Shown: positions 48,281 through 60,650, counted from the stretch's first letter. The stretch: 64,000 bases of DNA from Rhytidiadelphus loreus (GCA_947034895.1 OX344764.1:38876935-38940934), one strand, 5' to 3'. Made by a program: numbers and translations. The notes: generated by a model not told the origin, from the sequence alone.

Positions 48281-48683
48281 GTAGTAGAAAAGCAGTGTTC
48301 AAAACAACAGATTTTGCACTGAAAAGCGTTGTCTAGTTCAATCAATTTGGACGTGTTGTACCGGTCAATATTTCACACAAATGTATTGTCCACAATTTGT
48401 TGGTTCAGTCAAGTCACAACTAGTTGCATGTTCACTACGCTGACCTAATCAACAGAGCATATACTTTCCAACATAACACTCTCCACCATGGACACTTGTA
48501 TTCATGTAATGCGTTGGATGAAGGTAGAAATTTCTTTATTTTCTTCTTGAATATGTACAGAGAAGGTACATTCTGTAACAGTGTAGTCAACTTCTGTGAA
48601 ATTTATCACTCACTGATTTCCACACCTATGAGCCCTCCCAAATTTGTGAATCACTTCTTCTAAGTCCTTCACAAAATATTTGA

Positions 48684-51366
48684 TCACTTCATCTGAATCC
48701 TTCCAAAACATTTAACTGGATGGGTTATTTCACAGATACGCTTGCCGACAAGGTTGGGTTCCACATGTAGTTGAAAGCTTTGCCCTGCATAACAGTCATA
48801 TGCAACTGCTCCTACGCAAATCTTTCCAGCAACTACCATCGTTGCCGAAACTGCACCCGAGACAAGCCTCACGTCCACTTTCATCATCACACATAAGGTA
48901 GGTGGCTCAAAAAGCGACACTTTAAGGTCTGTTAGGACCTTTTGATGTGTTTCAGAGGCACAAAAATATTTTCCCTTATTTTTCACTTGAAGAAGAATTG
49001 ATGCAAAATCTAACACAAGTGGTTTCATATTTTTAGGAGCATTTATGAATTACTTATGAATTTTCAAAGAATTCTGCCATAGGCACCTATTTGTGATCCT
49101 AGGCCTTGCAAAACTTACACACGTGTGGTCTGAAAAAAGATATGTGTGACCAAAAACAAGCACTGAAGCATTGAAAAAGTAATACTTAAGGTTCTTAAAT
49201 GTGACCTTTACTAAACTGAAGCCCTAAATGCCTTAAGGAACATTACATGATTTTCTGCAACAGTTAAGGGCTGCGAGTTCCTTGACGTTCCCTTGCATCG
49301 AGAACTCTGCCACACAGTCCACTGACGTGGTCGAGAAACGACCACGTCAGCAGGCATAAAATTATTATTATTTTTGAAAAATAAAATAAAATAAAAATAA
49401 AAATTTAAAAATTTAAAAATAATTAATTTTTTTTAAATTTAAATTTTTATTATTTTTTTATTATTTTTTTATATTATTTTTTATCCAGACCGCACAGGCT
49501 GGTTCCCAGCAATGGGAACCAGCCTGAAACGGCCCTCCCCAAGGCCTGATTCTCATCTTGTCAATATTGTCTTCACATACTTTCAAGTCCAATTCAAAGT
49601 GCTGTAACTTTTGCATCCAATTTCCAAATTCAATAAAACTTGTTGTAAAATTTGCGCTCTCTCTTTTAGTTTGTGTGATACAATTTTCAGATCAATCCAA
49701 GTTATATTGATTTTTTGGGAGCCATTCGAAGTTCACAAGTTCAATTTGAGTTCACCAAACTGCATTTATTGGCTGCAGCTTTGGGGGCTTCTATCTCTTT
49801 CATTTTAAGTTTGTTTTTAGTAAAATTTGTTGGGTTATGTTTCCCTTGAAGTCTAGTTATTGTGGTAAAATTTTCATGTCAATTCAAGTTGTTTTGAATG
49901 TTTGGGAGCAATTTGAAGTTTTAATTCCCGACATTCTTCAATCAAAGTGAACTTTGGAGGCTTATAACTTCTTCATACAAGGTTCGTTTTCAATATTTTT
50001 TTGTTGGAAAAGTTGTGTCTACTAGGTAGGTGGCTAAAATTTCATATCAATCCAAGAAATAATGAGTGACTGAGAATCATTTTAGTAAAAGTATGTTCAA
50101 CCATAAATTTGTTTCTTGCAAAAATGAACTCTTAGTTCGTAATCGACCCACCTTGGCTCTTATTACACCATATGTGAAGTATAAACTAACATCTAACAAA
50201 CCCTATTAAGCTCTCACATTATCAAAAGTCCATTTCAGAACGGCTTAGTGTCCATTTCAGAGCCTCCTATAGGGACGGTTCCAAGAAGCGGGTCGCAATT
50301 CGAGCCACCTACCTTACATCTTCCTACACATGCCATCACCCCCACCATGACGTAGCTTTGAAATTCGAAGGTACACTCATTCCGCATTCTTCACATGAAA
50401 AAAGGATTCAATTTGCATCCACCTTCAAGTGTATATATGCATTCAATAGTCCAATTCCATATGTTAGTAGAAGTGTGATTTTTGGAAGTTGAATAGAGCT
50501 TTCAAAAGGGGTTTGCCTTGGGTAGAAGAGCCCAATTTGTTGAGATCATGTCCATCACTATGAATAAATTGCTTATGCATAGTGGAAGGTTGCAAATCAA
50601 CCACTATTGAAAGAACAGTATTCAAGCCCATTTCCATTCAAAGTTCAATACCCAGACATTTAACTAAGTTATGCTAACGCTAGTTGCAACTTGAAGGCAA
50701 TTTAACCAATGTGAGAACAAATGAGATGCTATTGGTAACTAAGCAAAGTACAAGAGAAGAAATGACGTTAGCATCCTCTACCTTACAGAGCCTCCGGATT
50801 TGCCTACAAATAAGTGCAGAGCTACAAGATACTCATGAAAGCACAAAGTCTAAACCGGTAAACTTAATTCACAAACTGCGAGCAATAACTCTTTGCTGCT
50901 TTCACAGCTCCAATGAAAATAGGAAACACACGTAAATGAGATGGGACATCATGTTGAGTGGATCAAGCAACCAATCATCGACATTGTAGTAGTCGCCCGT
51001 TGTGAGGTTATACATCGGGGAGGCCTCACTAGGAAACCGAGCTGGGAAATGTCTTGGAAAAAACTCGACTAGCATCTCCAACACTTTTTAGTTGGCCTCC
51101 ATCGCCTCACAATGACCACTTCTTTCCGGCTTTCCAAAATCTCACAATAGAGCGTCGTAGAAGACATTGATCTCAATTCAATCCTCCATGTCCAACGGCT
51201 CTATGCCCATTGTCACGCAGTAAGGGGTCTTCAATGGCAAGCACTCATATGTCCCTGAAATCGCATGCAAATTATACTTTGCAAACTGTGCGACTACTAC
51301 CAATTGTGCACAAAGATTGGTTGCTACCATTGTAGAATTTCGATATGTCCACAATTCAGACAACAC
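48684..51366 (-). pseudogene. DUF3445 (heme-dependent oxidative N-demethylase-like) pseudogene
   Basis: Two coding remnants lie in order on the minus strand. The upstream one (51366 to 50902, one frame) reads CVTMGIEPLDMED, then a stop where Trp is expected before IEI, then KVLEMLVEFFPRHFPARFPS and YNLTTGDYYNVDD..LDPLNMMSHL. Three in-frame stops break it. The downstream one (about 49003 to 48684) reads DVRLVSGAVSATM and GKRICEITHPVKCFGRIQMK, followed by stops. These match the DUF3445 order: TMGL..L...WIE.D, LEELLEHLPARFP, NL.TGE, DP.....LVQ, then the LV.G.V block, then K.G..L..IH.PVP. The family in fungi and bacteria is a heme oxidative demethylase, and the plant function is unknown. Between them lies a hairpin-bearing repeat (49262-49590). 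The match was recalled from family knowledge, not searched. Confidence 0.6.
49262..49590. repeat. Hairpin-bearing repeat family, copy 1
   Basis: It has three parts: a GC-rich head with GGGCTGCGAGTTCC and a hairpin at 49322-49350 (12-bp stem CTGACGTGGTCG, loop AGAAA); an A/T-only core (about 49360-49485); and a tail with a 14-bp perfect hairpin at 49495-49526 (loop GCAA) followed by GAAACGGCC. Related sequence lies at about 62450-62600 and 63290-63605. The head hairpin is preserved in reduced form in the last copy (CTGACCT..AGGTCAG). Confidence 0.7.
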
Positions 51367-51369
51367 TGC

Positions 51370-52489
51370 AATTTAGACTCATTTTGAGTAAGGGCAAACT
51401 AGGTCTAAGATTGATGTCATTTGGAGCTTTGGAAGATGGAGCAAGGACATAGGGTGTTTTATTTTCAGAAGGACCCACCGTCGCCACGTTCATTTCCATC
51501 GACAATTTTTGGTTGGCACTCTGTTGCTCTTACGATGAACACACCATTTCAAACTTTGTGTACAACTCTTCCTTGTTAGGTCAAGTCTAAGAAATTGAAA
51601 CCCTAGTGTTGTAACACATGGCTCATTAGGTTCCAAGAAAATCAAGCTCTAAGAATGGCATGAAGTTACAGTTCGCTCAATACTTTGCGGATTATTGCCA
51701 AGCTGAGCACCAAATAAAACACACAGCCATTGTGCGCTACTTACTTTGCAATTGGAAACTACAATTTGTGACAATTAAGCTCCATTTTGTCTGATGCATA
51801 ATGGTGGACAGAGGGTGCACGTTCGCAAACTCCGTGTCTACAATCGTTAGCAAACAACAATCTACAAACCAATTGTAATCCTATAAACCTATCGTCAAGG
51901 GCCAAGTCCAAATTCAAGCCAATTTCACACAACATCCCTAGGAGACAAAATTAATTAATGAATCCACAACATCGACAAACCAGTCAACCATAATGAATTC
52001 TAGCCAAGGCAATTATGCAATTGCAAACAATCATGTTCCCAGAGGAAGAATTTACTCTCCACTAAGCAAGCTAGTCACTTTGTAGTCCCAAAATCATAAG
52101 AGAAACAAGAGGAACCAAGGTTGACATACTCACTTGTAGAGAATTGTGGGCGCTTAATTACCCACCCTTGGTAATTAATCGGACACAACCAGGTTCTAGG
52201 GGTTAACTAAATTCTAACCTAACGGGTGACTAAGCGTAGGTCCATTGTGCCTTCCAAGCAATGGATCTTCTTTACTAAGTTCCTAGTTTCCGCAGGTGAC
52301 AATGGAGTTGCCCCAATTGGCGAGGGATTAGTTCGGGCTAACCGTCCCCTAACGGCAACCTATGCGAACTACCACCGAATCTATCCTAATCTTTGGGAAT
52401 CTGAGGCTAAATGACCTTTCCTAAGACTGAGGAAGGATTACCTAAGTCCCCTCCATGGTTTCTTAAGTTGATTGGGTTTTTTCCTACTC
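51370..52489. other. Intergenic upstream of the DUF3445 remnant
   Basis: The first 250 bp still has coding-like minus-strand texture (KLSMEMNVATVGPSENK after one stop) that may be the 5' part of the pseudogene or another remnant. The rest is unassigned. Confidence 0.35.
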
Positions 52490-52790
52490 TAAATTATCTT
52501 CTCTCTAATTTATCTTCTAATCTAATTTATCGTTTTTTCCTAATTTAATTTATCTTTTTTCCTAATTTATCTCCTAATTTAATTTATCTTTCTTCCTAAT
52601 TTAATTTATCTTTTTTCCTAATTTATCTTCTAATTTAATTTATCTTTTTTCCTAACTTTATCTTCTAATCTAATTTATTTTTTTCCCTAATTTATCTTCT
52701 AATTTAATTTATCTTTTCTCTAATTTATCTCCTAATTTAATTTATCTTTTTTCCTAATTTTAATTTATCTTTTTTCCTACCCTAAGTCTT
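52490..52790. repeat. Pyrimidine-rich tandem repeat (TTTATCTTTTTTCCTAATTTAA-like)
   Basis: Units of about 21-25 bp combining CTAATTTAATTTATC and TTTTTTCC recur more than ten times with length variation. Confidence 0.85.
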
Positions 52791-53699
52791 TATTACTAAG
52801 GCAATTTTCGATTTGCTAATTTAACCCTAACTCCTAATTGGATTATTCTGTCCTAATTTAGTGTTTACTTCTTGGTTGAGTTCTGACCTCAACGGTTACT
52901 AATTCCTAGTCCTGTCCTATCTTAGTCTAATTTGGTTGCTATGTATGAGATGGGTTTGGATACTTCTAGTCCTATTGATAAACTTCTATGTCTAAACTTA
53001 AGGTCCCCCCTAATTCCTATTTGCTAATCGAAATTAATCATCACCTAACAGAATTTAGCGTAGATTAAAAGAAAAACACCGGGGATTAGTTTACTGACTC
53101 ACCTAATCGTTGTTGGCATGCGCGGCATTTTCCTCCATACCTCCAGCCGCGTGCTCATATTCCATAGTGGACACGTATTTTGAAGTGGTCCGATGCCTAC
53201 GGCTTAGTTGTGGGAAATATTACATTCTAGTACCCTATGGCATTCTCTCCTCTCCTTATCTCCCCTTTTCTTTTGCCTTGGTACTATTCCCACCAACCCC
53301 TTAATGGGGGTCTTACGCTATGACGCTAACTCCTTGCAAACTCAACCCCCCCTCTTACGTTGTCATTTTTGCGTCATTCTAATCCCCCTTCTAATGGCCG
53401 TGGAAAGCTTTGGAGATTTCCGTGCACTCTAATCGAAGCGACTATGGATCGTCTCTCTCCTTCTTCCTAGTCTCCTACCATTCTTGTTTTGTCGTTTTGG
53501 TGGTGATGAGAGAGTGAGAGGTGCGTGTTTTGCAGGTGTGGCCGTGGAGATGTCGCCTCTATTCCTTCCTTCTCTTTTCCCCGTTGACCTTAAGGGCCTT
53601 GGCTTCCTCCTAAGTCTCTCCTAATTCCAACTTTTAGTCCTTTCCTTCCCCTCTTTCTAATTTTTTCCCACTTCTCCCACAAGCCCTGGACTCCCTGGA

Positions 53700-54085
53700 C
53701 TTGCCCCAACGACCTTCCCCCTTGCCCGTAGCGACCTCCCCCTTGCCCCAGCGACCTTCCCCTTTGCCCACAGCGACCCTCCTCTTGCCCGCAGCGATCC
53801 CCCCTTTGCCCGCAGCGACCTCCTCCTTTGCCCGCAGCAACCCCCCTTTTGCCCGCAGCGACCCTCCCCTTGCCCGCAGCGACCTCCCCCCTTGCCCGCA
53901 GCGACCTCCCCAGTACCCGGACGACCCCCAGTACCGACGCCCCCCCAGTACCGAACTCCCCCAGTACCGACCTTGGGCTGGCTGGTGTTAAGGGGGCTGG
54001 TTGGTGTTTGAGGGGGGTTGGCTGGTGTTAAGGCTGGGCTAACTGGTGTTTAAGGGTAGGCTGGCTGGTATTTAAGGGCTGGCTA
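53700..54085. repeat. Three adjacent minisatellites of unrelated units
   Basis: At about 53700-53910 there are eight or more 23-25-bp units around TTGCCCGCAGCGACC. At about 53910-53975 there are four units of CCCCCAGTACCGA. At about 53965-54085 there are five units of GGCTGGCTGGTGTTTAAGG. The strand composition switches from C-rich to G/T-rich between the second and third. Open frames through the array (Pro/Ala/Arg-rich) follow from repeat periodicity and are not supported as genes. Confidence 0.85.
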
Positions 54086-54304
54086 GTTTTGTTTCTTGGG
54101 GGTGGTCTCCCCTAGGACTAGATTTTTTTTCCTAAAAAAGAGCGGGGTTTTTGTTGTCAAAACAAAAGGAAAAGACCTCTCTACCTCTAACTCGGACGGG
54201 GACCTGTCAACCACTAAAAAAAAGAAAATAAGCACACGTGTCTTGGGGGCTAAACTTTGGGCTTTCCCAAGAAGGTCTTGGGAACTAAACTTTGGAACTA
54301 AAAT

Positions 54305-54470
54305 ACGTAGGAGTTCAAAGCTTCGCCGTAAGGTTGGTTTTGACACCAACTCTAAGACTTGCAATGTTCCTAAGTTCAAAGCTCCGCCGTCTAGGGCCTA
54401 TTTTGACACACACTCTAAGACTGGGGTAAGTTGCAAGTTCAAAGCTTCGCCGCCTCATGGGCGGTGAGGT
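54305..54470. repeat. About 62-bp tandem repeat (AGTTCAAAGCTTCGCCG units)
   Basis: AGTTCAAAGCTTCGCCG, AGTTCAAAGCTCCGCCG and AGTTCAAAGCTTCGCCG start at about 54311, 54373 and 54436. Each of the first two is followed by a TTTTGACAC and CTCTAAGACT block. Two ACTAAACTTTGG motifs precede the array. Confidence 0.8.
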
Positions 54471-55300
54471 CCACACACAAACAACACGGGAAGGGTGACT
54501 ATGGTCAGGATGTACACACGAGGCAACCGTACCCACAAAGTAAGCATAAACAAGGCAATACTTACACACTAAAGGCCCCCCAAAGCGGCATTGCCAAGGT
54601 ACGGTGGGGGATAACTTTAGGATTAGTACAAGACGCACAAAAAGCAAATGAAACCCGCTTGACTCGCAACAAGTACAAGGTAAGATGGAAGGACCTCAAA
54701 GGACCTTCAAAGAGCTTGAAATAGAACAACAAAGGGGAGCAAAAAGTGCTCTGAAAACACCGTAGAGGTTTTTTGGCTTGAAACGCCAAAAATTCCAAGA
54801 TCACTTGGACCCACGGACCCAAAACAAGTATTGGGGGTGTTTTGGGAGAGAGAAGGGCCCCCTTTTATGGGTTTCCAAGGGCCCACTCCCCCCCTCGACG
54901 AGTAACCTCATCCATCCGGATTTTCATCCAAATTTGAGATTTTCACCTAATTTGGGGTTTTACGCTGGTCCTAACCTCTAACTTTTGGAGTTTAGCTCGG
55001 AATTGCAAATGGATTGCGCCAATGGCTTCAGAATGCCATTTTTAGTCGAAGGGATCCCCTAACCCCTATTTCTATCACAAAAAACCCATCGGAAACTAGT
55101 GCCAACTGGAGCCAATTAAAAGGGTAAAAACCTAACTTTTGGGGTTTACCTCTTTTGGCTTGGGTAACTAGCTAGGGTTGTTGGGGAGGTTCTAGGGAGT
55201 AAGAAAAGACTCCTTGATGTCTTCGTTCCGACTTCTTATGCTCCCAGGACGCTGGTCAACCCCGCAAAGATCCTGCCGTAATTATTAATTGGGGGGATGT

Positions 55301-56012
55301 TGTCAGTTTCGGCTGCTTCCCGCTATTGGAACACCATGAAATTTGTCGGGGCGCGTTATTAACGTAAACGATGCTAGTCTAATTTTTAGTGAGATTTTAC
55401 CGCGGCCTGGGTATTTTCCATGAATTTCCCAACGTGCCTTTGGCGGTTGACTGCTCGGAAAAAGATCCTTTGGAGATCAGAAAAAACCGAGACTTTTGGG
55501 GGAACCTCTCATGGAGTCCTCCAAGCCACGTGCCAAGTCTTGGGCTGTTCTGGCACACAGTTGGTGGCGAGGTGAAAACTGACTTCGGTTGAATCACCGG
55601 TAGTTAGGGAATCTTTCACACGTGAGGGAATCTTGGCGAATGGGTTTTGCCGTGGACACCCCGACATGTTCCAGATCCAAGAACACTATCTGGCGGCTGT
55701 GGATTCCTCCATGCGGCCTATCTGGGACAAGTAACACCTGCAAGCTAACAATTTGGATTCCTAATGTTTCGTCGGTGGAATGGAGAAACTAGAACCTATC
55801 TTTGGAGATTTACGTGGGGACCTCCCTAATTCTCCTAAGACTAATTTAGCCTATCATGGTCACATGCACTAGGTTCGGCTATTTTGGATAAGTTCCCAGT
55901 AGCCCTATTGTTTTCCACTAATTACGGGTTCTAACCTATATACAAGTGGGTTTTATGGGTAATCTATGGATAAAAGGCTATTTATGACCAAATGCTATAC
56001 TGGTACGTGACA
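55301..56012 (+). repeat. Putative solo or terminal LTR
   Basis: A purine tract (AATTGGGGGGATG) precedes TGTCA, and 712 bp later the sequence ends TGACA, a matching inverted pair. A CTATATACAAG TATA-like motif lies about 70 bp before the right end. The 52.1-55.3 kb stretch before it could be the untranslated 3' part of an element. No second LTR was found, so this stays weak. Confidence 0.3.
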
Positions 56013-57131
56013 TACCTATTTTGGTTCTACACTCTTTTTTGGGCTTTTTGTAGTACTTTATGCCTTAATTTGTAATAAACTAAAAAAAAGAAAACAATGA
56101 GTCCCAAGTGACGAATTTGGGGCTCACAAGAATCATAAGTTGAAGGTCCACAACTTGAGGAATAACATTCACATTGCTTCTCCACATCCCTTTCAAATTT
56201 GAAACTTAATACCTCAAACACTATACCTCTTAATTACATAGTCCCTCCAAAAGGTCAATGTGCATAAATTAGGAGTCCATAGTGTTTCCTTTCAGGCTTT
56301 GGAAGGGACTATGTAGGCATGGGGTAGTCTTACAACTTCCTAGAGTCTTCTAGAACTTGATACACACATAGTCTGTTATATATAAATAAAAGAAAGAGAA
56401 AAGAAAATTCCTTACATAAGGTTCATGTCCCTCGATGCTTCTTTAGAAGGCTCTCCTCCCGCTTGCTCTTCCAGATCTCCACCATGCTGTCCTTCTACTT
56501 TCTACAAACTTCATCCACATCCACTTCCAACATGTAGCCCTCTTTTTGTGAACCTCCACGCGAGCACTGGGACAGAGAGACATTTTCAAAAACCAATAAT
56601 CATACAAAAATGAAAAACACACGAAAGAGAATCGTAATAAAATCCCAAGAAGGTGTACAAAGACACATGAGAAAGCAAAAGTCTGGGAGCTAAAGGATTG
56701 CTGTAAGTCCAGATTGCAAAGCCTACACAAGTTGTGGAGATACAAAGAAGAAGAGAGGAGTGAGAGAAGGAAATTGAGAGAGGGTTTAGGGTAAGAGTTT
56801 TTACGGCTTACAACTTTTGGGTTAGGATTATAGAGTTTAGGATTAGGCAGGTGTTGAGTTCTCTGTATGCCACATTAGCAACATTTGTGTTCAATCAAGA
56901 GCCACAGAATCAAGAGCCACAGAAAAAAAGTAGCATCACAGACAGTTCTTATAGGAAATTGTGAAGTTTAAAAACACTAGTAGAAAATGAGGCCCAATCT
57001 GTTGTTTTGGTTGCCATTTTGTACTAGTGAAATGACACTCAAAATAACCATCAAAAATCCAAAAACATCATCTAAAAAGTCTATCTACATAGCCCTACAC
57101 AAACTTATTTGCGTCCCCGCAAACTTCCTAC
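56013..57131. other. Intergenic, nothing firmly recognised
   Basis: There are short ORFs on both strands without motifs. A GGTTTAGGGTAAGAG-type telomere-like patch lies near 56780. Confidence 0.4.
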
Positions 57132-59757
57132 TTAGTTGGGCGCTTCATTAATCCTGTCACCAGCACCAACTTGAGACCTAGATCTTTGTCCTCCGTAAGC
57201 AGCTTGGCTTGACACTACCAGAGGAGGCTTTGCTACCTGATATGCCTTTTCAATAAAGTCCATGGTCTCCATCGCCATCACTAGAGGCTGCCTCACATCA
57301 ACATAATCCTTGATTATCCACAGCAAAGCTTTCCAACTTGAAAATGGTTTATCTTCTACCTCCTCAAACAGTTGTTTGTAATTACCCAAAAATTGATCAT
57401 CCCAAGTCGTAGACACCAATACTGAACGAATTGACCAAATGACCAATTTGGAGAAAATGCCTAATGGCATCTGGTTCTACTCACCTACTTGCGGTTGCCT
57501 ATATGATAAATCATAACTCCACCAAAAAATCCCAAATCGGAATATTTTGCAACAATTGCGCCTTAATCTTACGCCCAATCGTGACTTAGTTGATCCAAAT
57601 TTGTTCACATATGACGCTAGATGCACATCCAACACTTGACTGCGAGTTGCTCTCTCTTGCATATTACACACCATCTCAAATAGCTAGTCTTGATTCTGAA
57701 ACACCTTGTCCAAGTTGGTTAAAGTTTTCAACCAATTTGTAGGGGAGACAAATCTTTTTATTTTGGATGAGGACGCCACTATATCAACCACCTCTAACAC
57801 GCCAACTGTCATCTTCATTCGGATTTGGAGACGCTTCTTCCTTAAGTAGGATATTGCAACCTTGTGCTTGCAAGACAAGACCGCTTCTAATTTGGCATAA
57901 AGAGCAACGTATGGGCTTTGTAATCTCCAACTAGGACAAATGCCATAGCATTGTCTTCCAGTAATACATCCCCGCGTCCCACAATCTCTGTAAACAAGTT
58001 TTCACTCCTTAGCTAAATTGCTCTCGTCCAAATTGTTTTAAATTTGGATATATACTGCTTGAAACTAAGCCTTATATATAAGAAAAAAATCTCTCTTTCC
58101 TACACATGTGCAAACTCTAGGCTATCTATAGGTGGGATTGATTTGGAAAGCATTTCCAAATCTTCAATGTACAACACTTGTTGGGGCTTCCTACTTGATG
58201 TCACTTTGTCCTGAACTACTTTCCTTTTCCTTATTTCTGCCTTAAAATATTCCTACATACATGGTCAATTTCGTTAAAATGGCGGTATTCCACATGCCAT
58301 TTTAATGGAATATCTTCTACAAATGGAGAATAAGTGTGCCATGATAGGGTCATACATGTGCCAATTTTATGCCTAGCACATTCAAATCACTCCTAGTTCA
58401 CGCATTTCTACTCCCCTTGGACAATCTTTCCATTGTTTTCATTTTTTCAGTGGTTTCATTTTGTTATATTTTAATGAAATACCGCCATTTTAACAAAATT
58501 GACCATATACGAATAATCTCCTTTTTGAGTCCGACTAGTTCTTCATCCAAATTAGTTAATTCTTTAGCCCAGAGACCACCTTCCAACTTAAAATTAAATT
58601 CTTGCAACTAATGCTACAAAGCAGCTACCTACCATATAATTGCTCATTTTGCTGTGGCTTCTGACTGGGCTTGCAAATCCAACTACTTCACTCGTGTCTA
58701 CAAATACGCTACGTGGTCAATCTTTTCCTGATACTTCAAGGCCATTTGGATTTTGTATGCCACCTTCTCAACCTTAACCTCCTCCAACTCGTCCTTGACG
58801 CGCTGACATTCCTTTGCCAATTTGGAATTTGCCTTTGTCAATGCCTCAATCTTTAGAGGATCGTATGTTTCCAAATTAGCCAATGCTTACTTAAGCTGAG
58901 TCTTGATGGTAGCCATTGCCCCTGTTTCAACCCTACAAGTCTCCAATTTGGATGCATTGCTTGAGTCATGCTTGGCAGCTTGGGCTCTCGATTCACCTTC
59001 AGAAGTCCTACACAACATGTTTCCAGCATTCTGGAATTAAAGTGTGCTTCCACCATTTCTACAACTAGGTTCTTCTTAAAGTCCATTACCAAATTGTGAA
59101 GTTGTCTTGTCACGTACAATGCCTAGTTGAAAACCACACTACTTTATACCACCATGACCACTTGAAGATTTGTGCGCAAGACTTCTTCAATAGACTCTTC
59201 CAATAGCAAATATTTTGTCATTAACTCGACCCAATCCCTCCAACTTGGAAGAAACTGTTTGACTTCAAACTTTTCTCTTGCCAACGCCTCAGTAGAAAAG
59301 TTTGTTGGAAAACAACTTGCAATTTGGTATGCCGTCCCCTTCTATGTTGCAACCACGGATATTTTCAAACTTGACAGTTGGAACACTTTTGCGATTTATG
59401 GTGCTTGCAGCTCAATTGCCTGGCCTCTGAAAGTGCTCCGTCTTTCCATCATTGAGTAGGCTAAAATGAACACCTCAACATTATTCATGTTAAGGTTAGA
59501 TCAAATTTGGAGACTTGTTACATACTCCAGCAATTGGGACTTCTCTAGCTTCACCCAATGCTACGCTTCCAATTTGGCAGTGACAAACTTGCGCTGTAGT
59601 TGCGCAATGTCTCAAATTGGAATTCACCCTAGGGCACTTCAATAGGCACGGTCTCCTCCTCCCCAAGCTGTGGCTTCTTATCTGTATGCAAGTCCAACTC
59701 CACCAACTTGGTTTCTTCTTCCGCTAGTTTCTTCCCTTTACCAATTTGCTCTTCCAT
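57132..59757 (-). pseudogene. Long broken ORF downstream of gypsy integrase, coiled-coil rich, many TAG stops
   Basis: Starting at ATG 59757 (MEEQIGKGKKLAEEETK), a coding-like minus-strand frame can be followed to 57132 with two frameshifts (near 59610 and 59030) and about 16 in-frame stops. By my reading about 11 are TAG, 3 TAA and 2 TGA. Nearly all fall where Gln would fit, for example FN*ALYVTRQL, K*LDLQAQSEA and QPQVGE*NQ. The section 58883-58450 has heptad-like coiled-coil composition (LTKANSKLAKECQRVKDEL). The last 250 residues (57878-57132) hold TWDDQFLGNYKQLFEEVEDK and end AGDRINEAPN. I do not recognise the family. Its position after the integrase and its strand suggest an extra 3' ORF of a Ty3/gypsy element, or the gag-like ORF of a neighbouring one. 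Confidence 0.55.
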
Positions 59758-59759
59758 CG

Positions 59760-60650
59760 TACCTGCAACCTACAATCCTTACTACACTTGGCAAATGCTC
59801 CAATTCGGTAAGGAACAACCTCACTTTCCACTCAGAAATTGGCTCCTTCTCTCTTTGCAATCAAAATCGCATACGCTCAAGAGTCCAATTCAACAAAATC
59901 TCACTCAAATCGGAATAGAATGTTTAGAACCCTTATTCTTGCACACATACACATACACATATTTTCGCTCTTCACTTCTTCAACCAAACCCAAATCGGAA
60001 CAATCACACCTCTAAATTGTGTCCAATGAGATGGAAACCCAACTCTAAACCCTAATTGGCCACAGTCCTCACATTCTTTTCTAAAACTTCTCGACCAACT
60101 CAGATATGCCCACGACAAGCAAAACAACTCGCACTTCAAAACTCTCTTCCACGAGAAACTGCTAAAGACAACACATTCTCACAAAACCAAACTCCGACCT
60201 ACTTACAAACTACAACTTACAATTTCTTACATTCAAACACAAAAGATCCAAATTGCATACACTCGCCATGATCCCAAGTCGGTTCTTGTACCTCTCAATG
60301 CTGGTACCTTTCTAAGTTGGTTCACGTACAACTACAAGTTTTGGCGGCTCGTGATGATTTCCATTTGTCATCCGTTTCTTGAGGGGTGCTTGCCATCTTC
60401 ATCCAATTTGAGTTGTCACTTTCAATTTGACAACTATTTTGACTTCTTCATTATTTTTCTCATTTTTATTTTTATTTTACTTTTCCAATTTTTCCTTTTT
60501 CTTCTCATTTTATTTTTATTTTTTTCTATTATTTTTATTTTTTAATGATCATTATTTTTATTTTTTTAATTAATTAATTTATTATTATTCATTTCATTTC
60601 ATTTTGTATAAGAAACTACCCCTCAAATTGAAAATGCTGCCCTTGGTATT
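59760..60650. other. Spacer between integrase and the downstream broken ORF
   Basis: Contains a low-complexity T-rich tract (about 60430-60600). No coding feature was recognised. It may be retroelement untranslated sequence. Confidence 0.4.

Noticed and set aside
53634..53991. Pro/Ala/Arg-rich or Gly/Lys-rich ORFs over the minisatellites
   Set aside because: The open frames follow from repeat periods and composition. No start context or domain supports a protein.
57132..59757. Genuine stop-codon reassignment (TAG/TAA read as glutamine)
   Set aside because: The intact PGK-like and GMC genes in the same window terminate with TAG and use CAG/CAA for Gln, so decay of a silenced element is the simpler reading.
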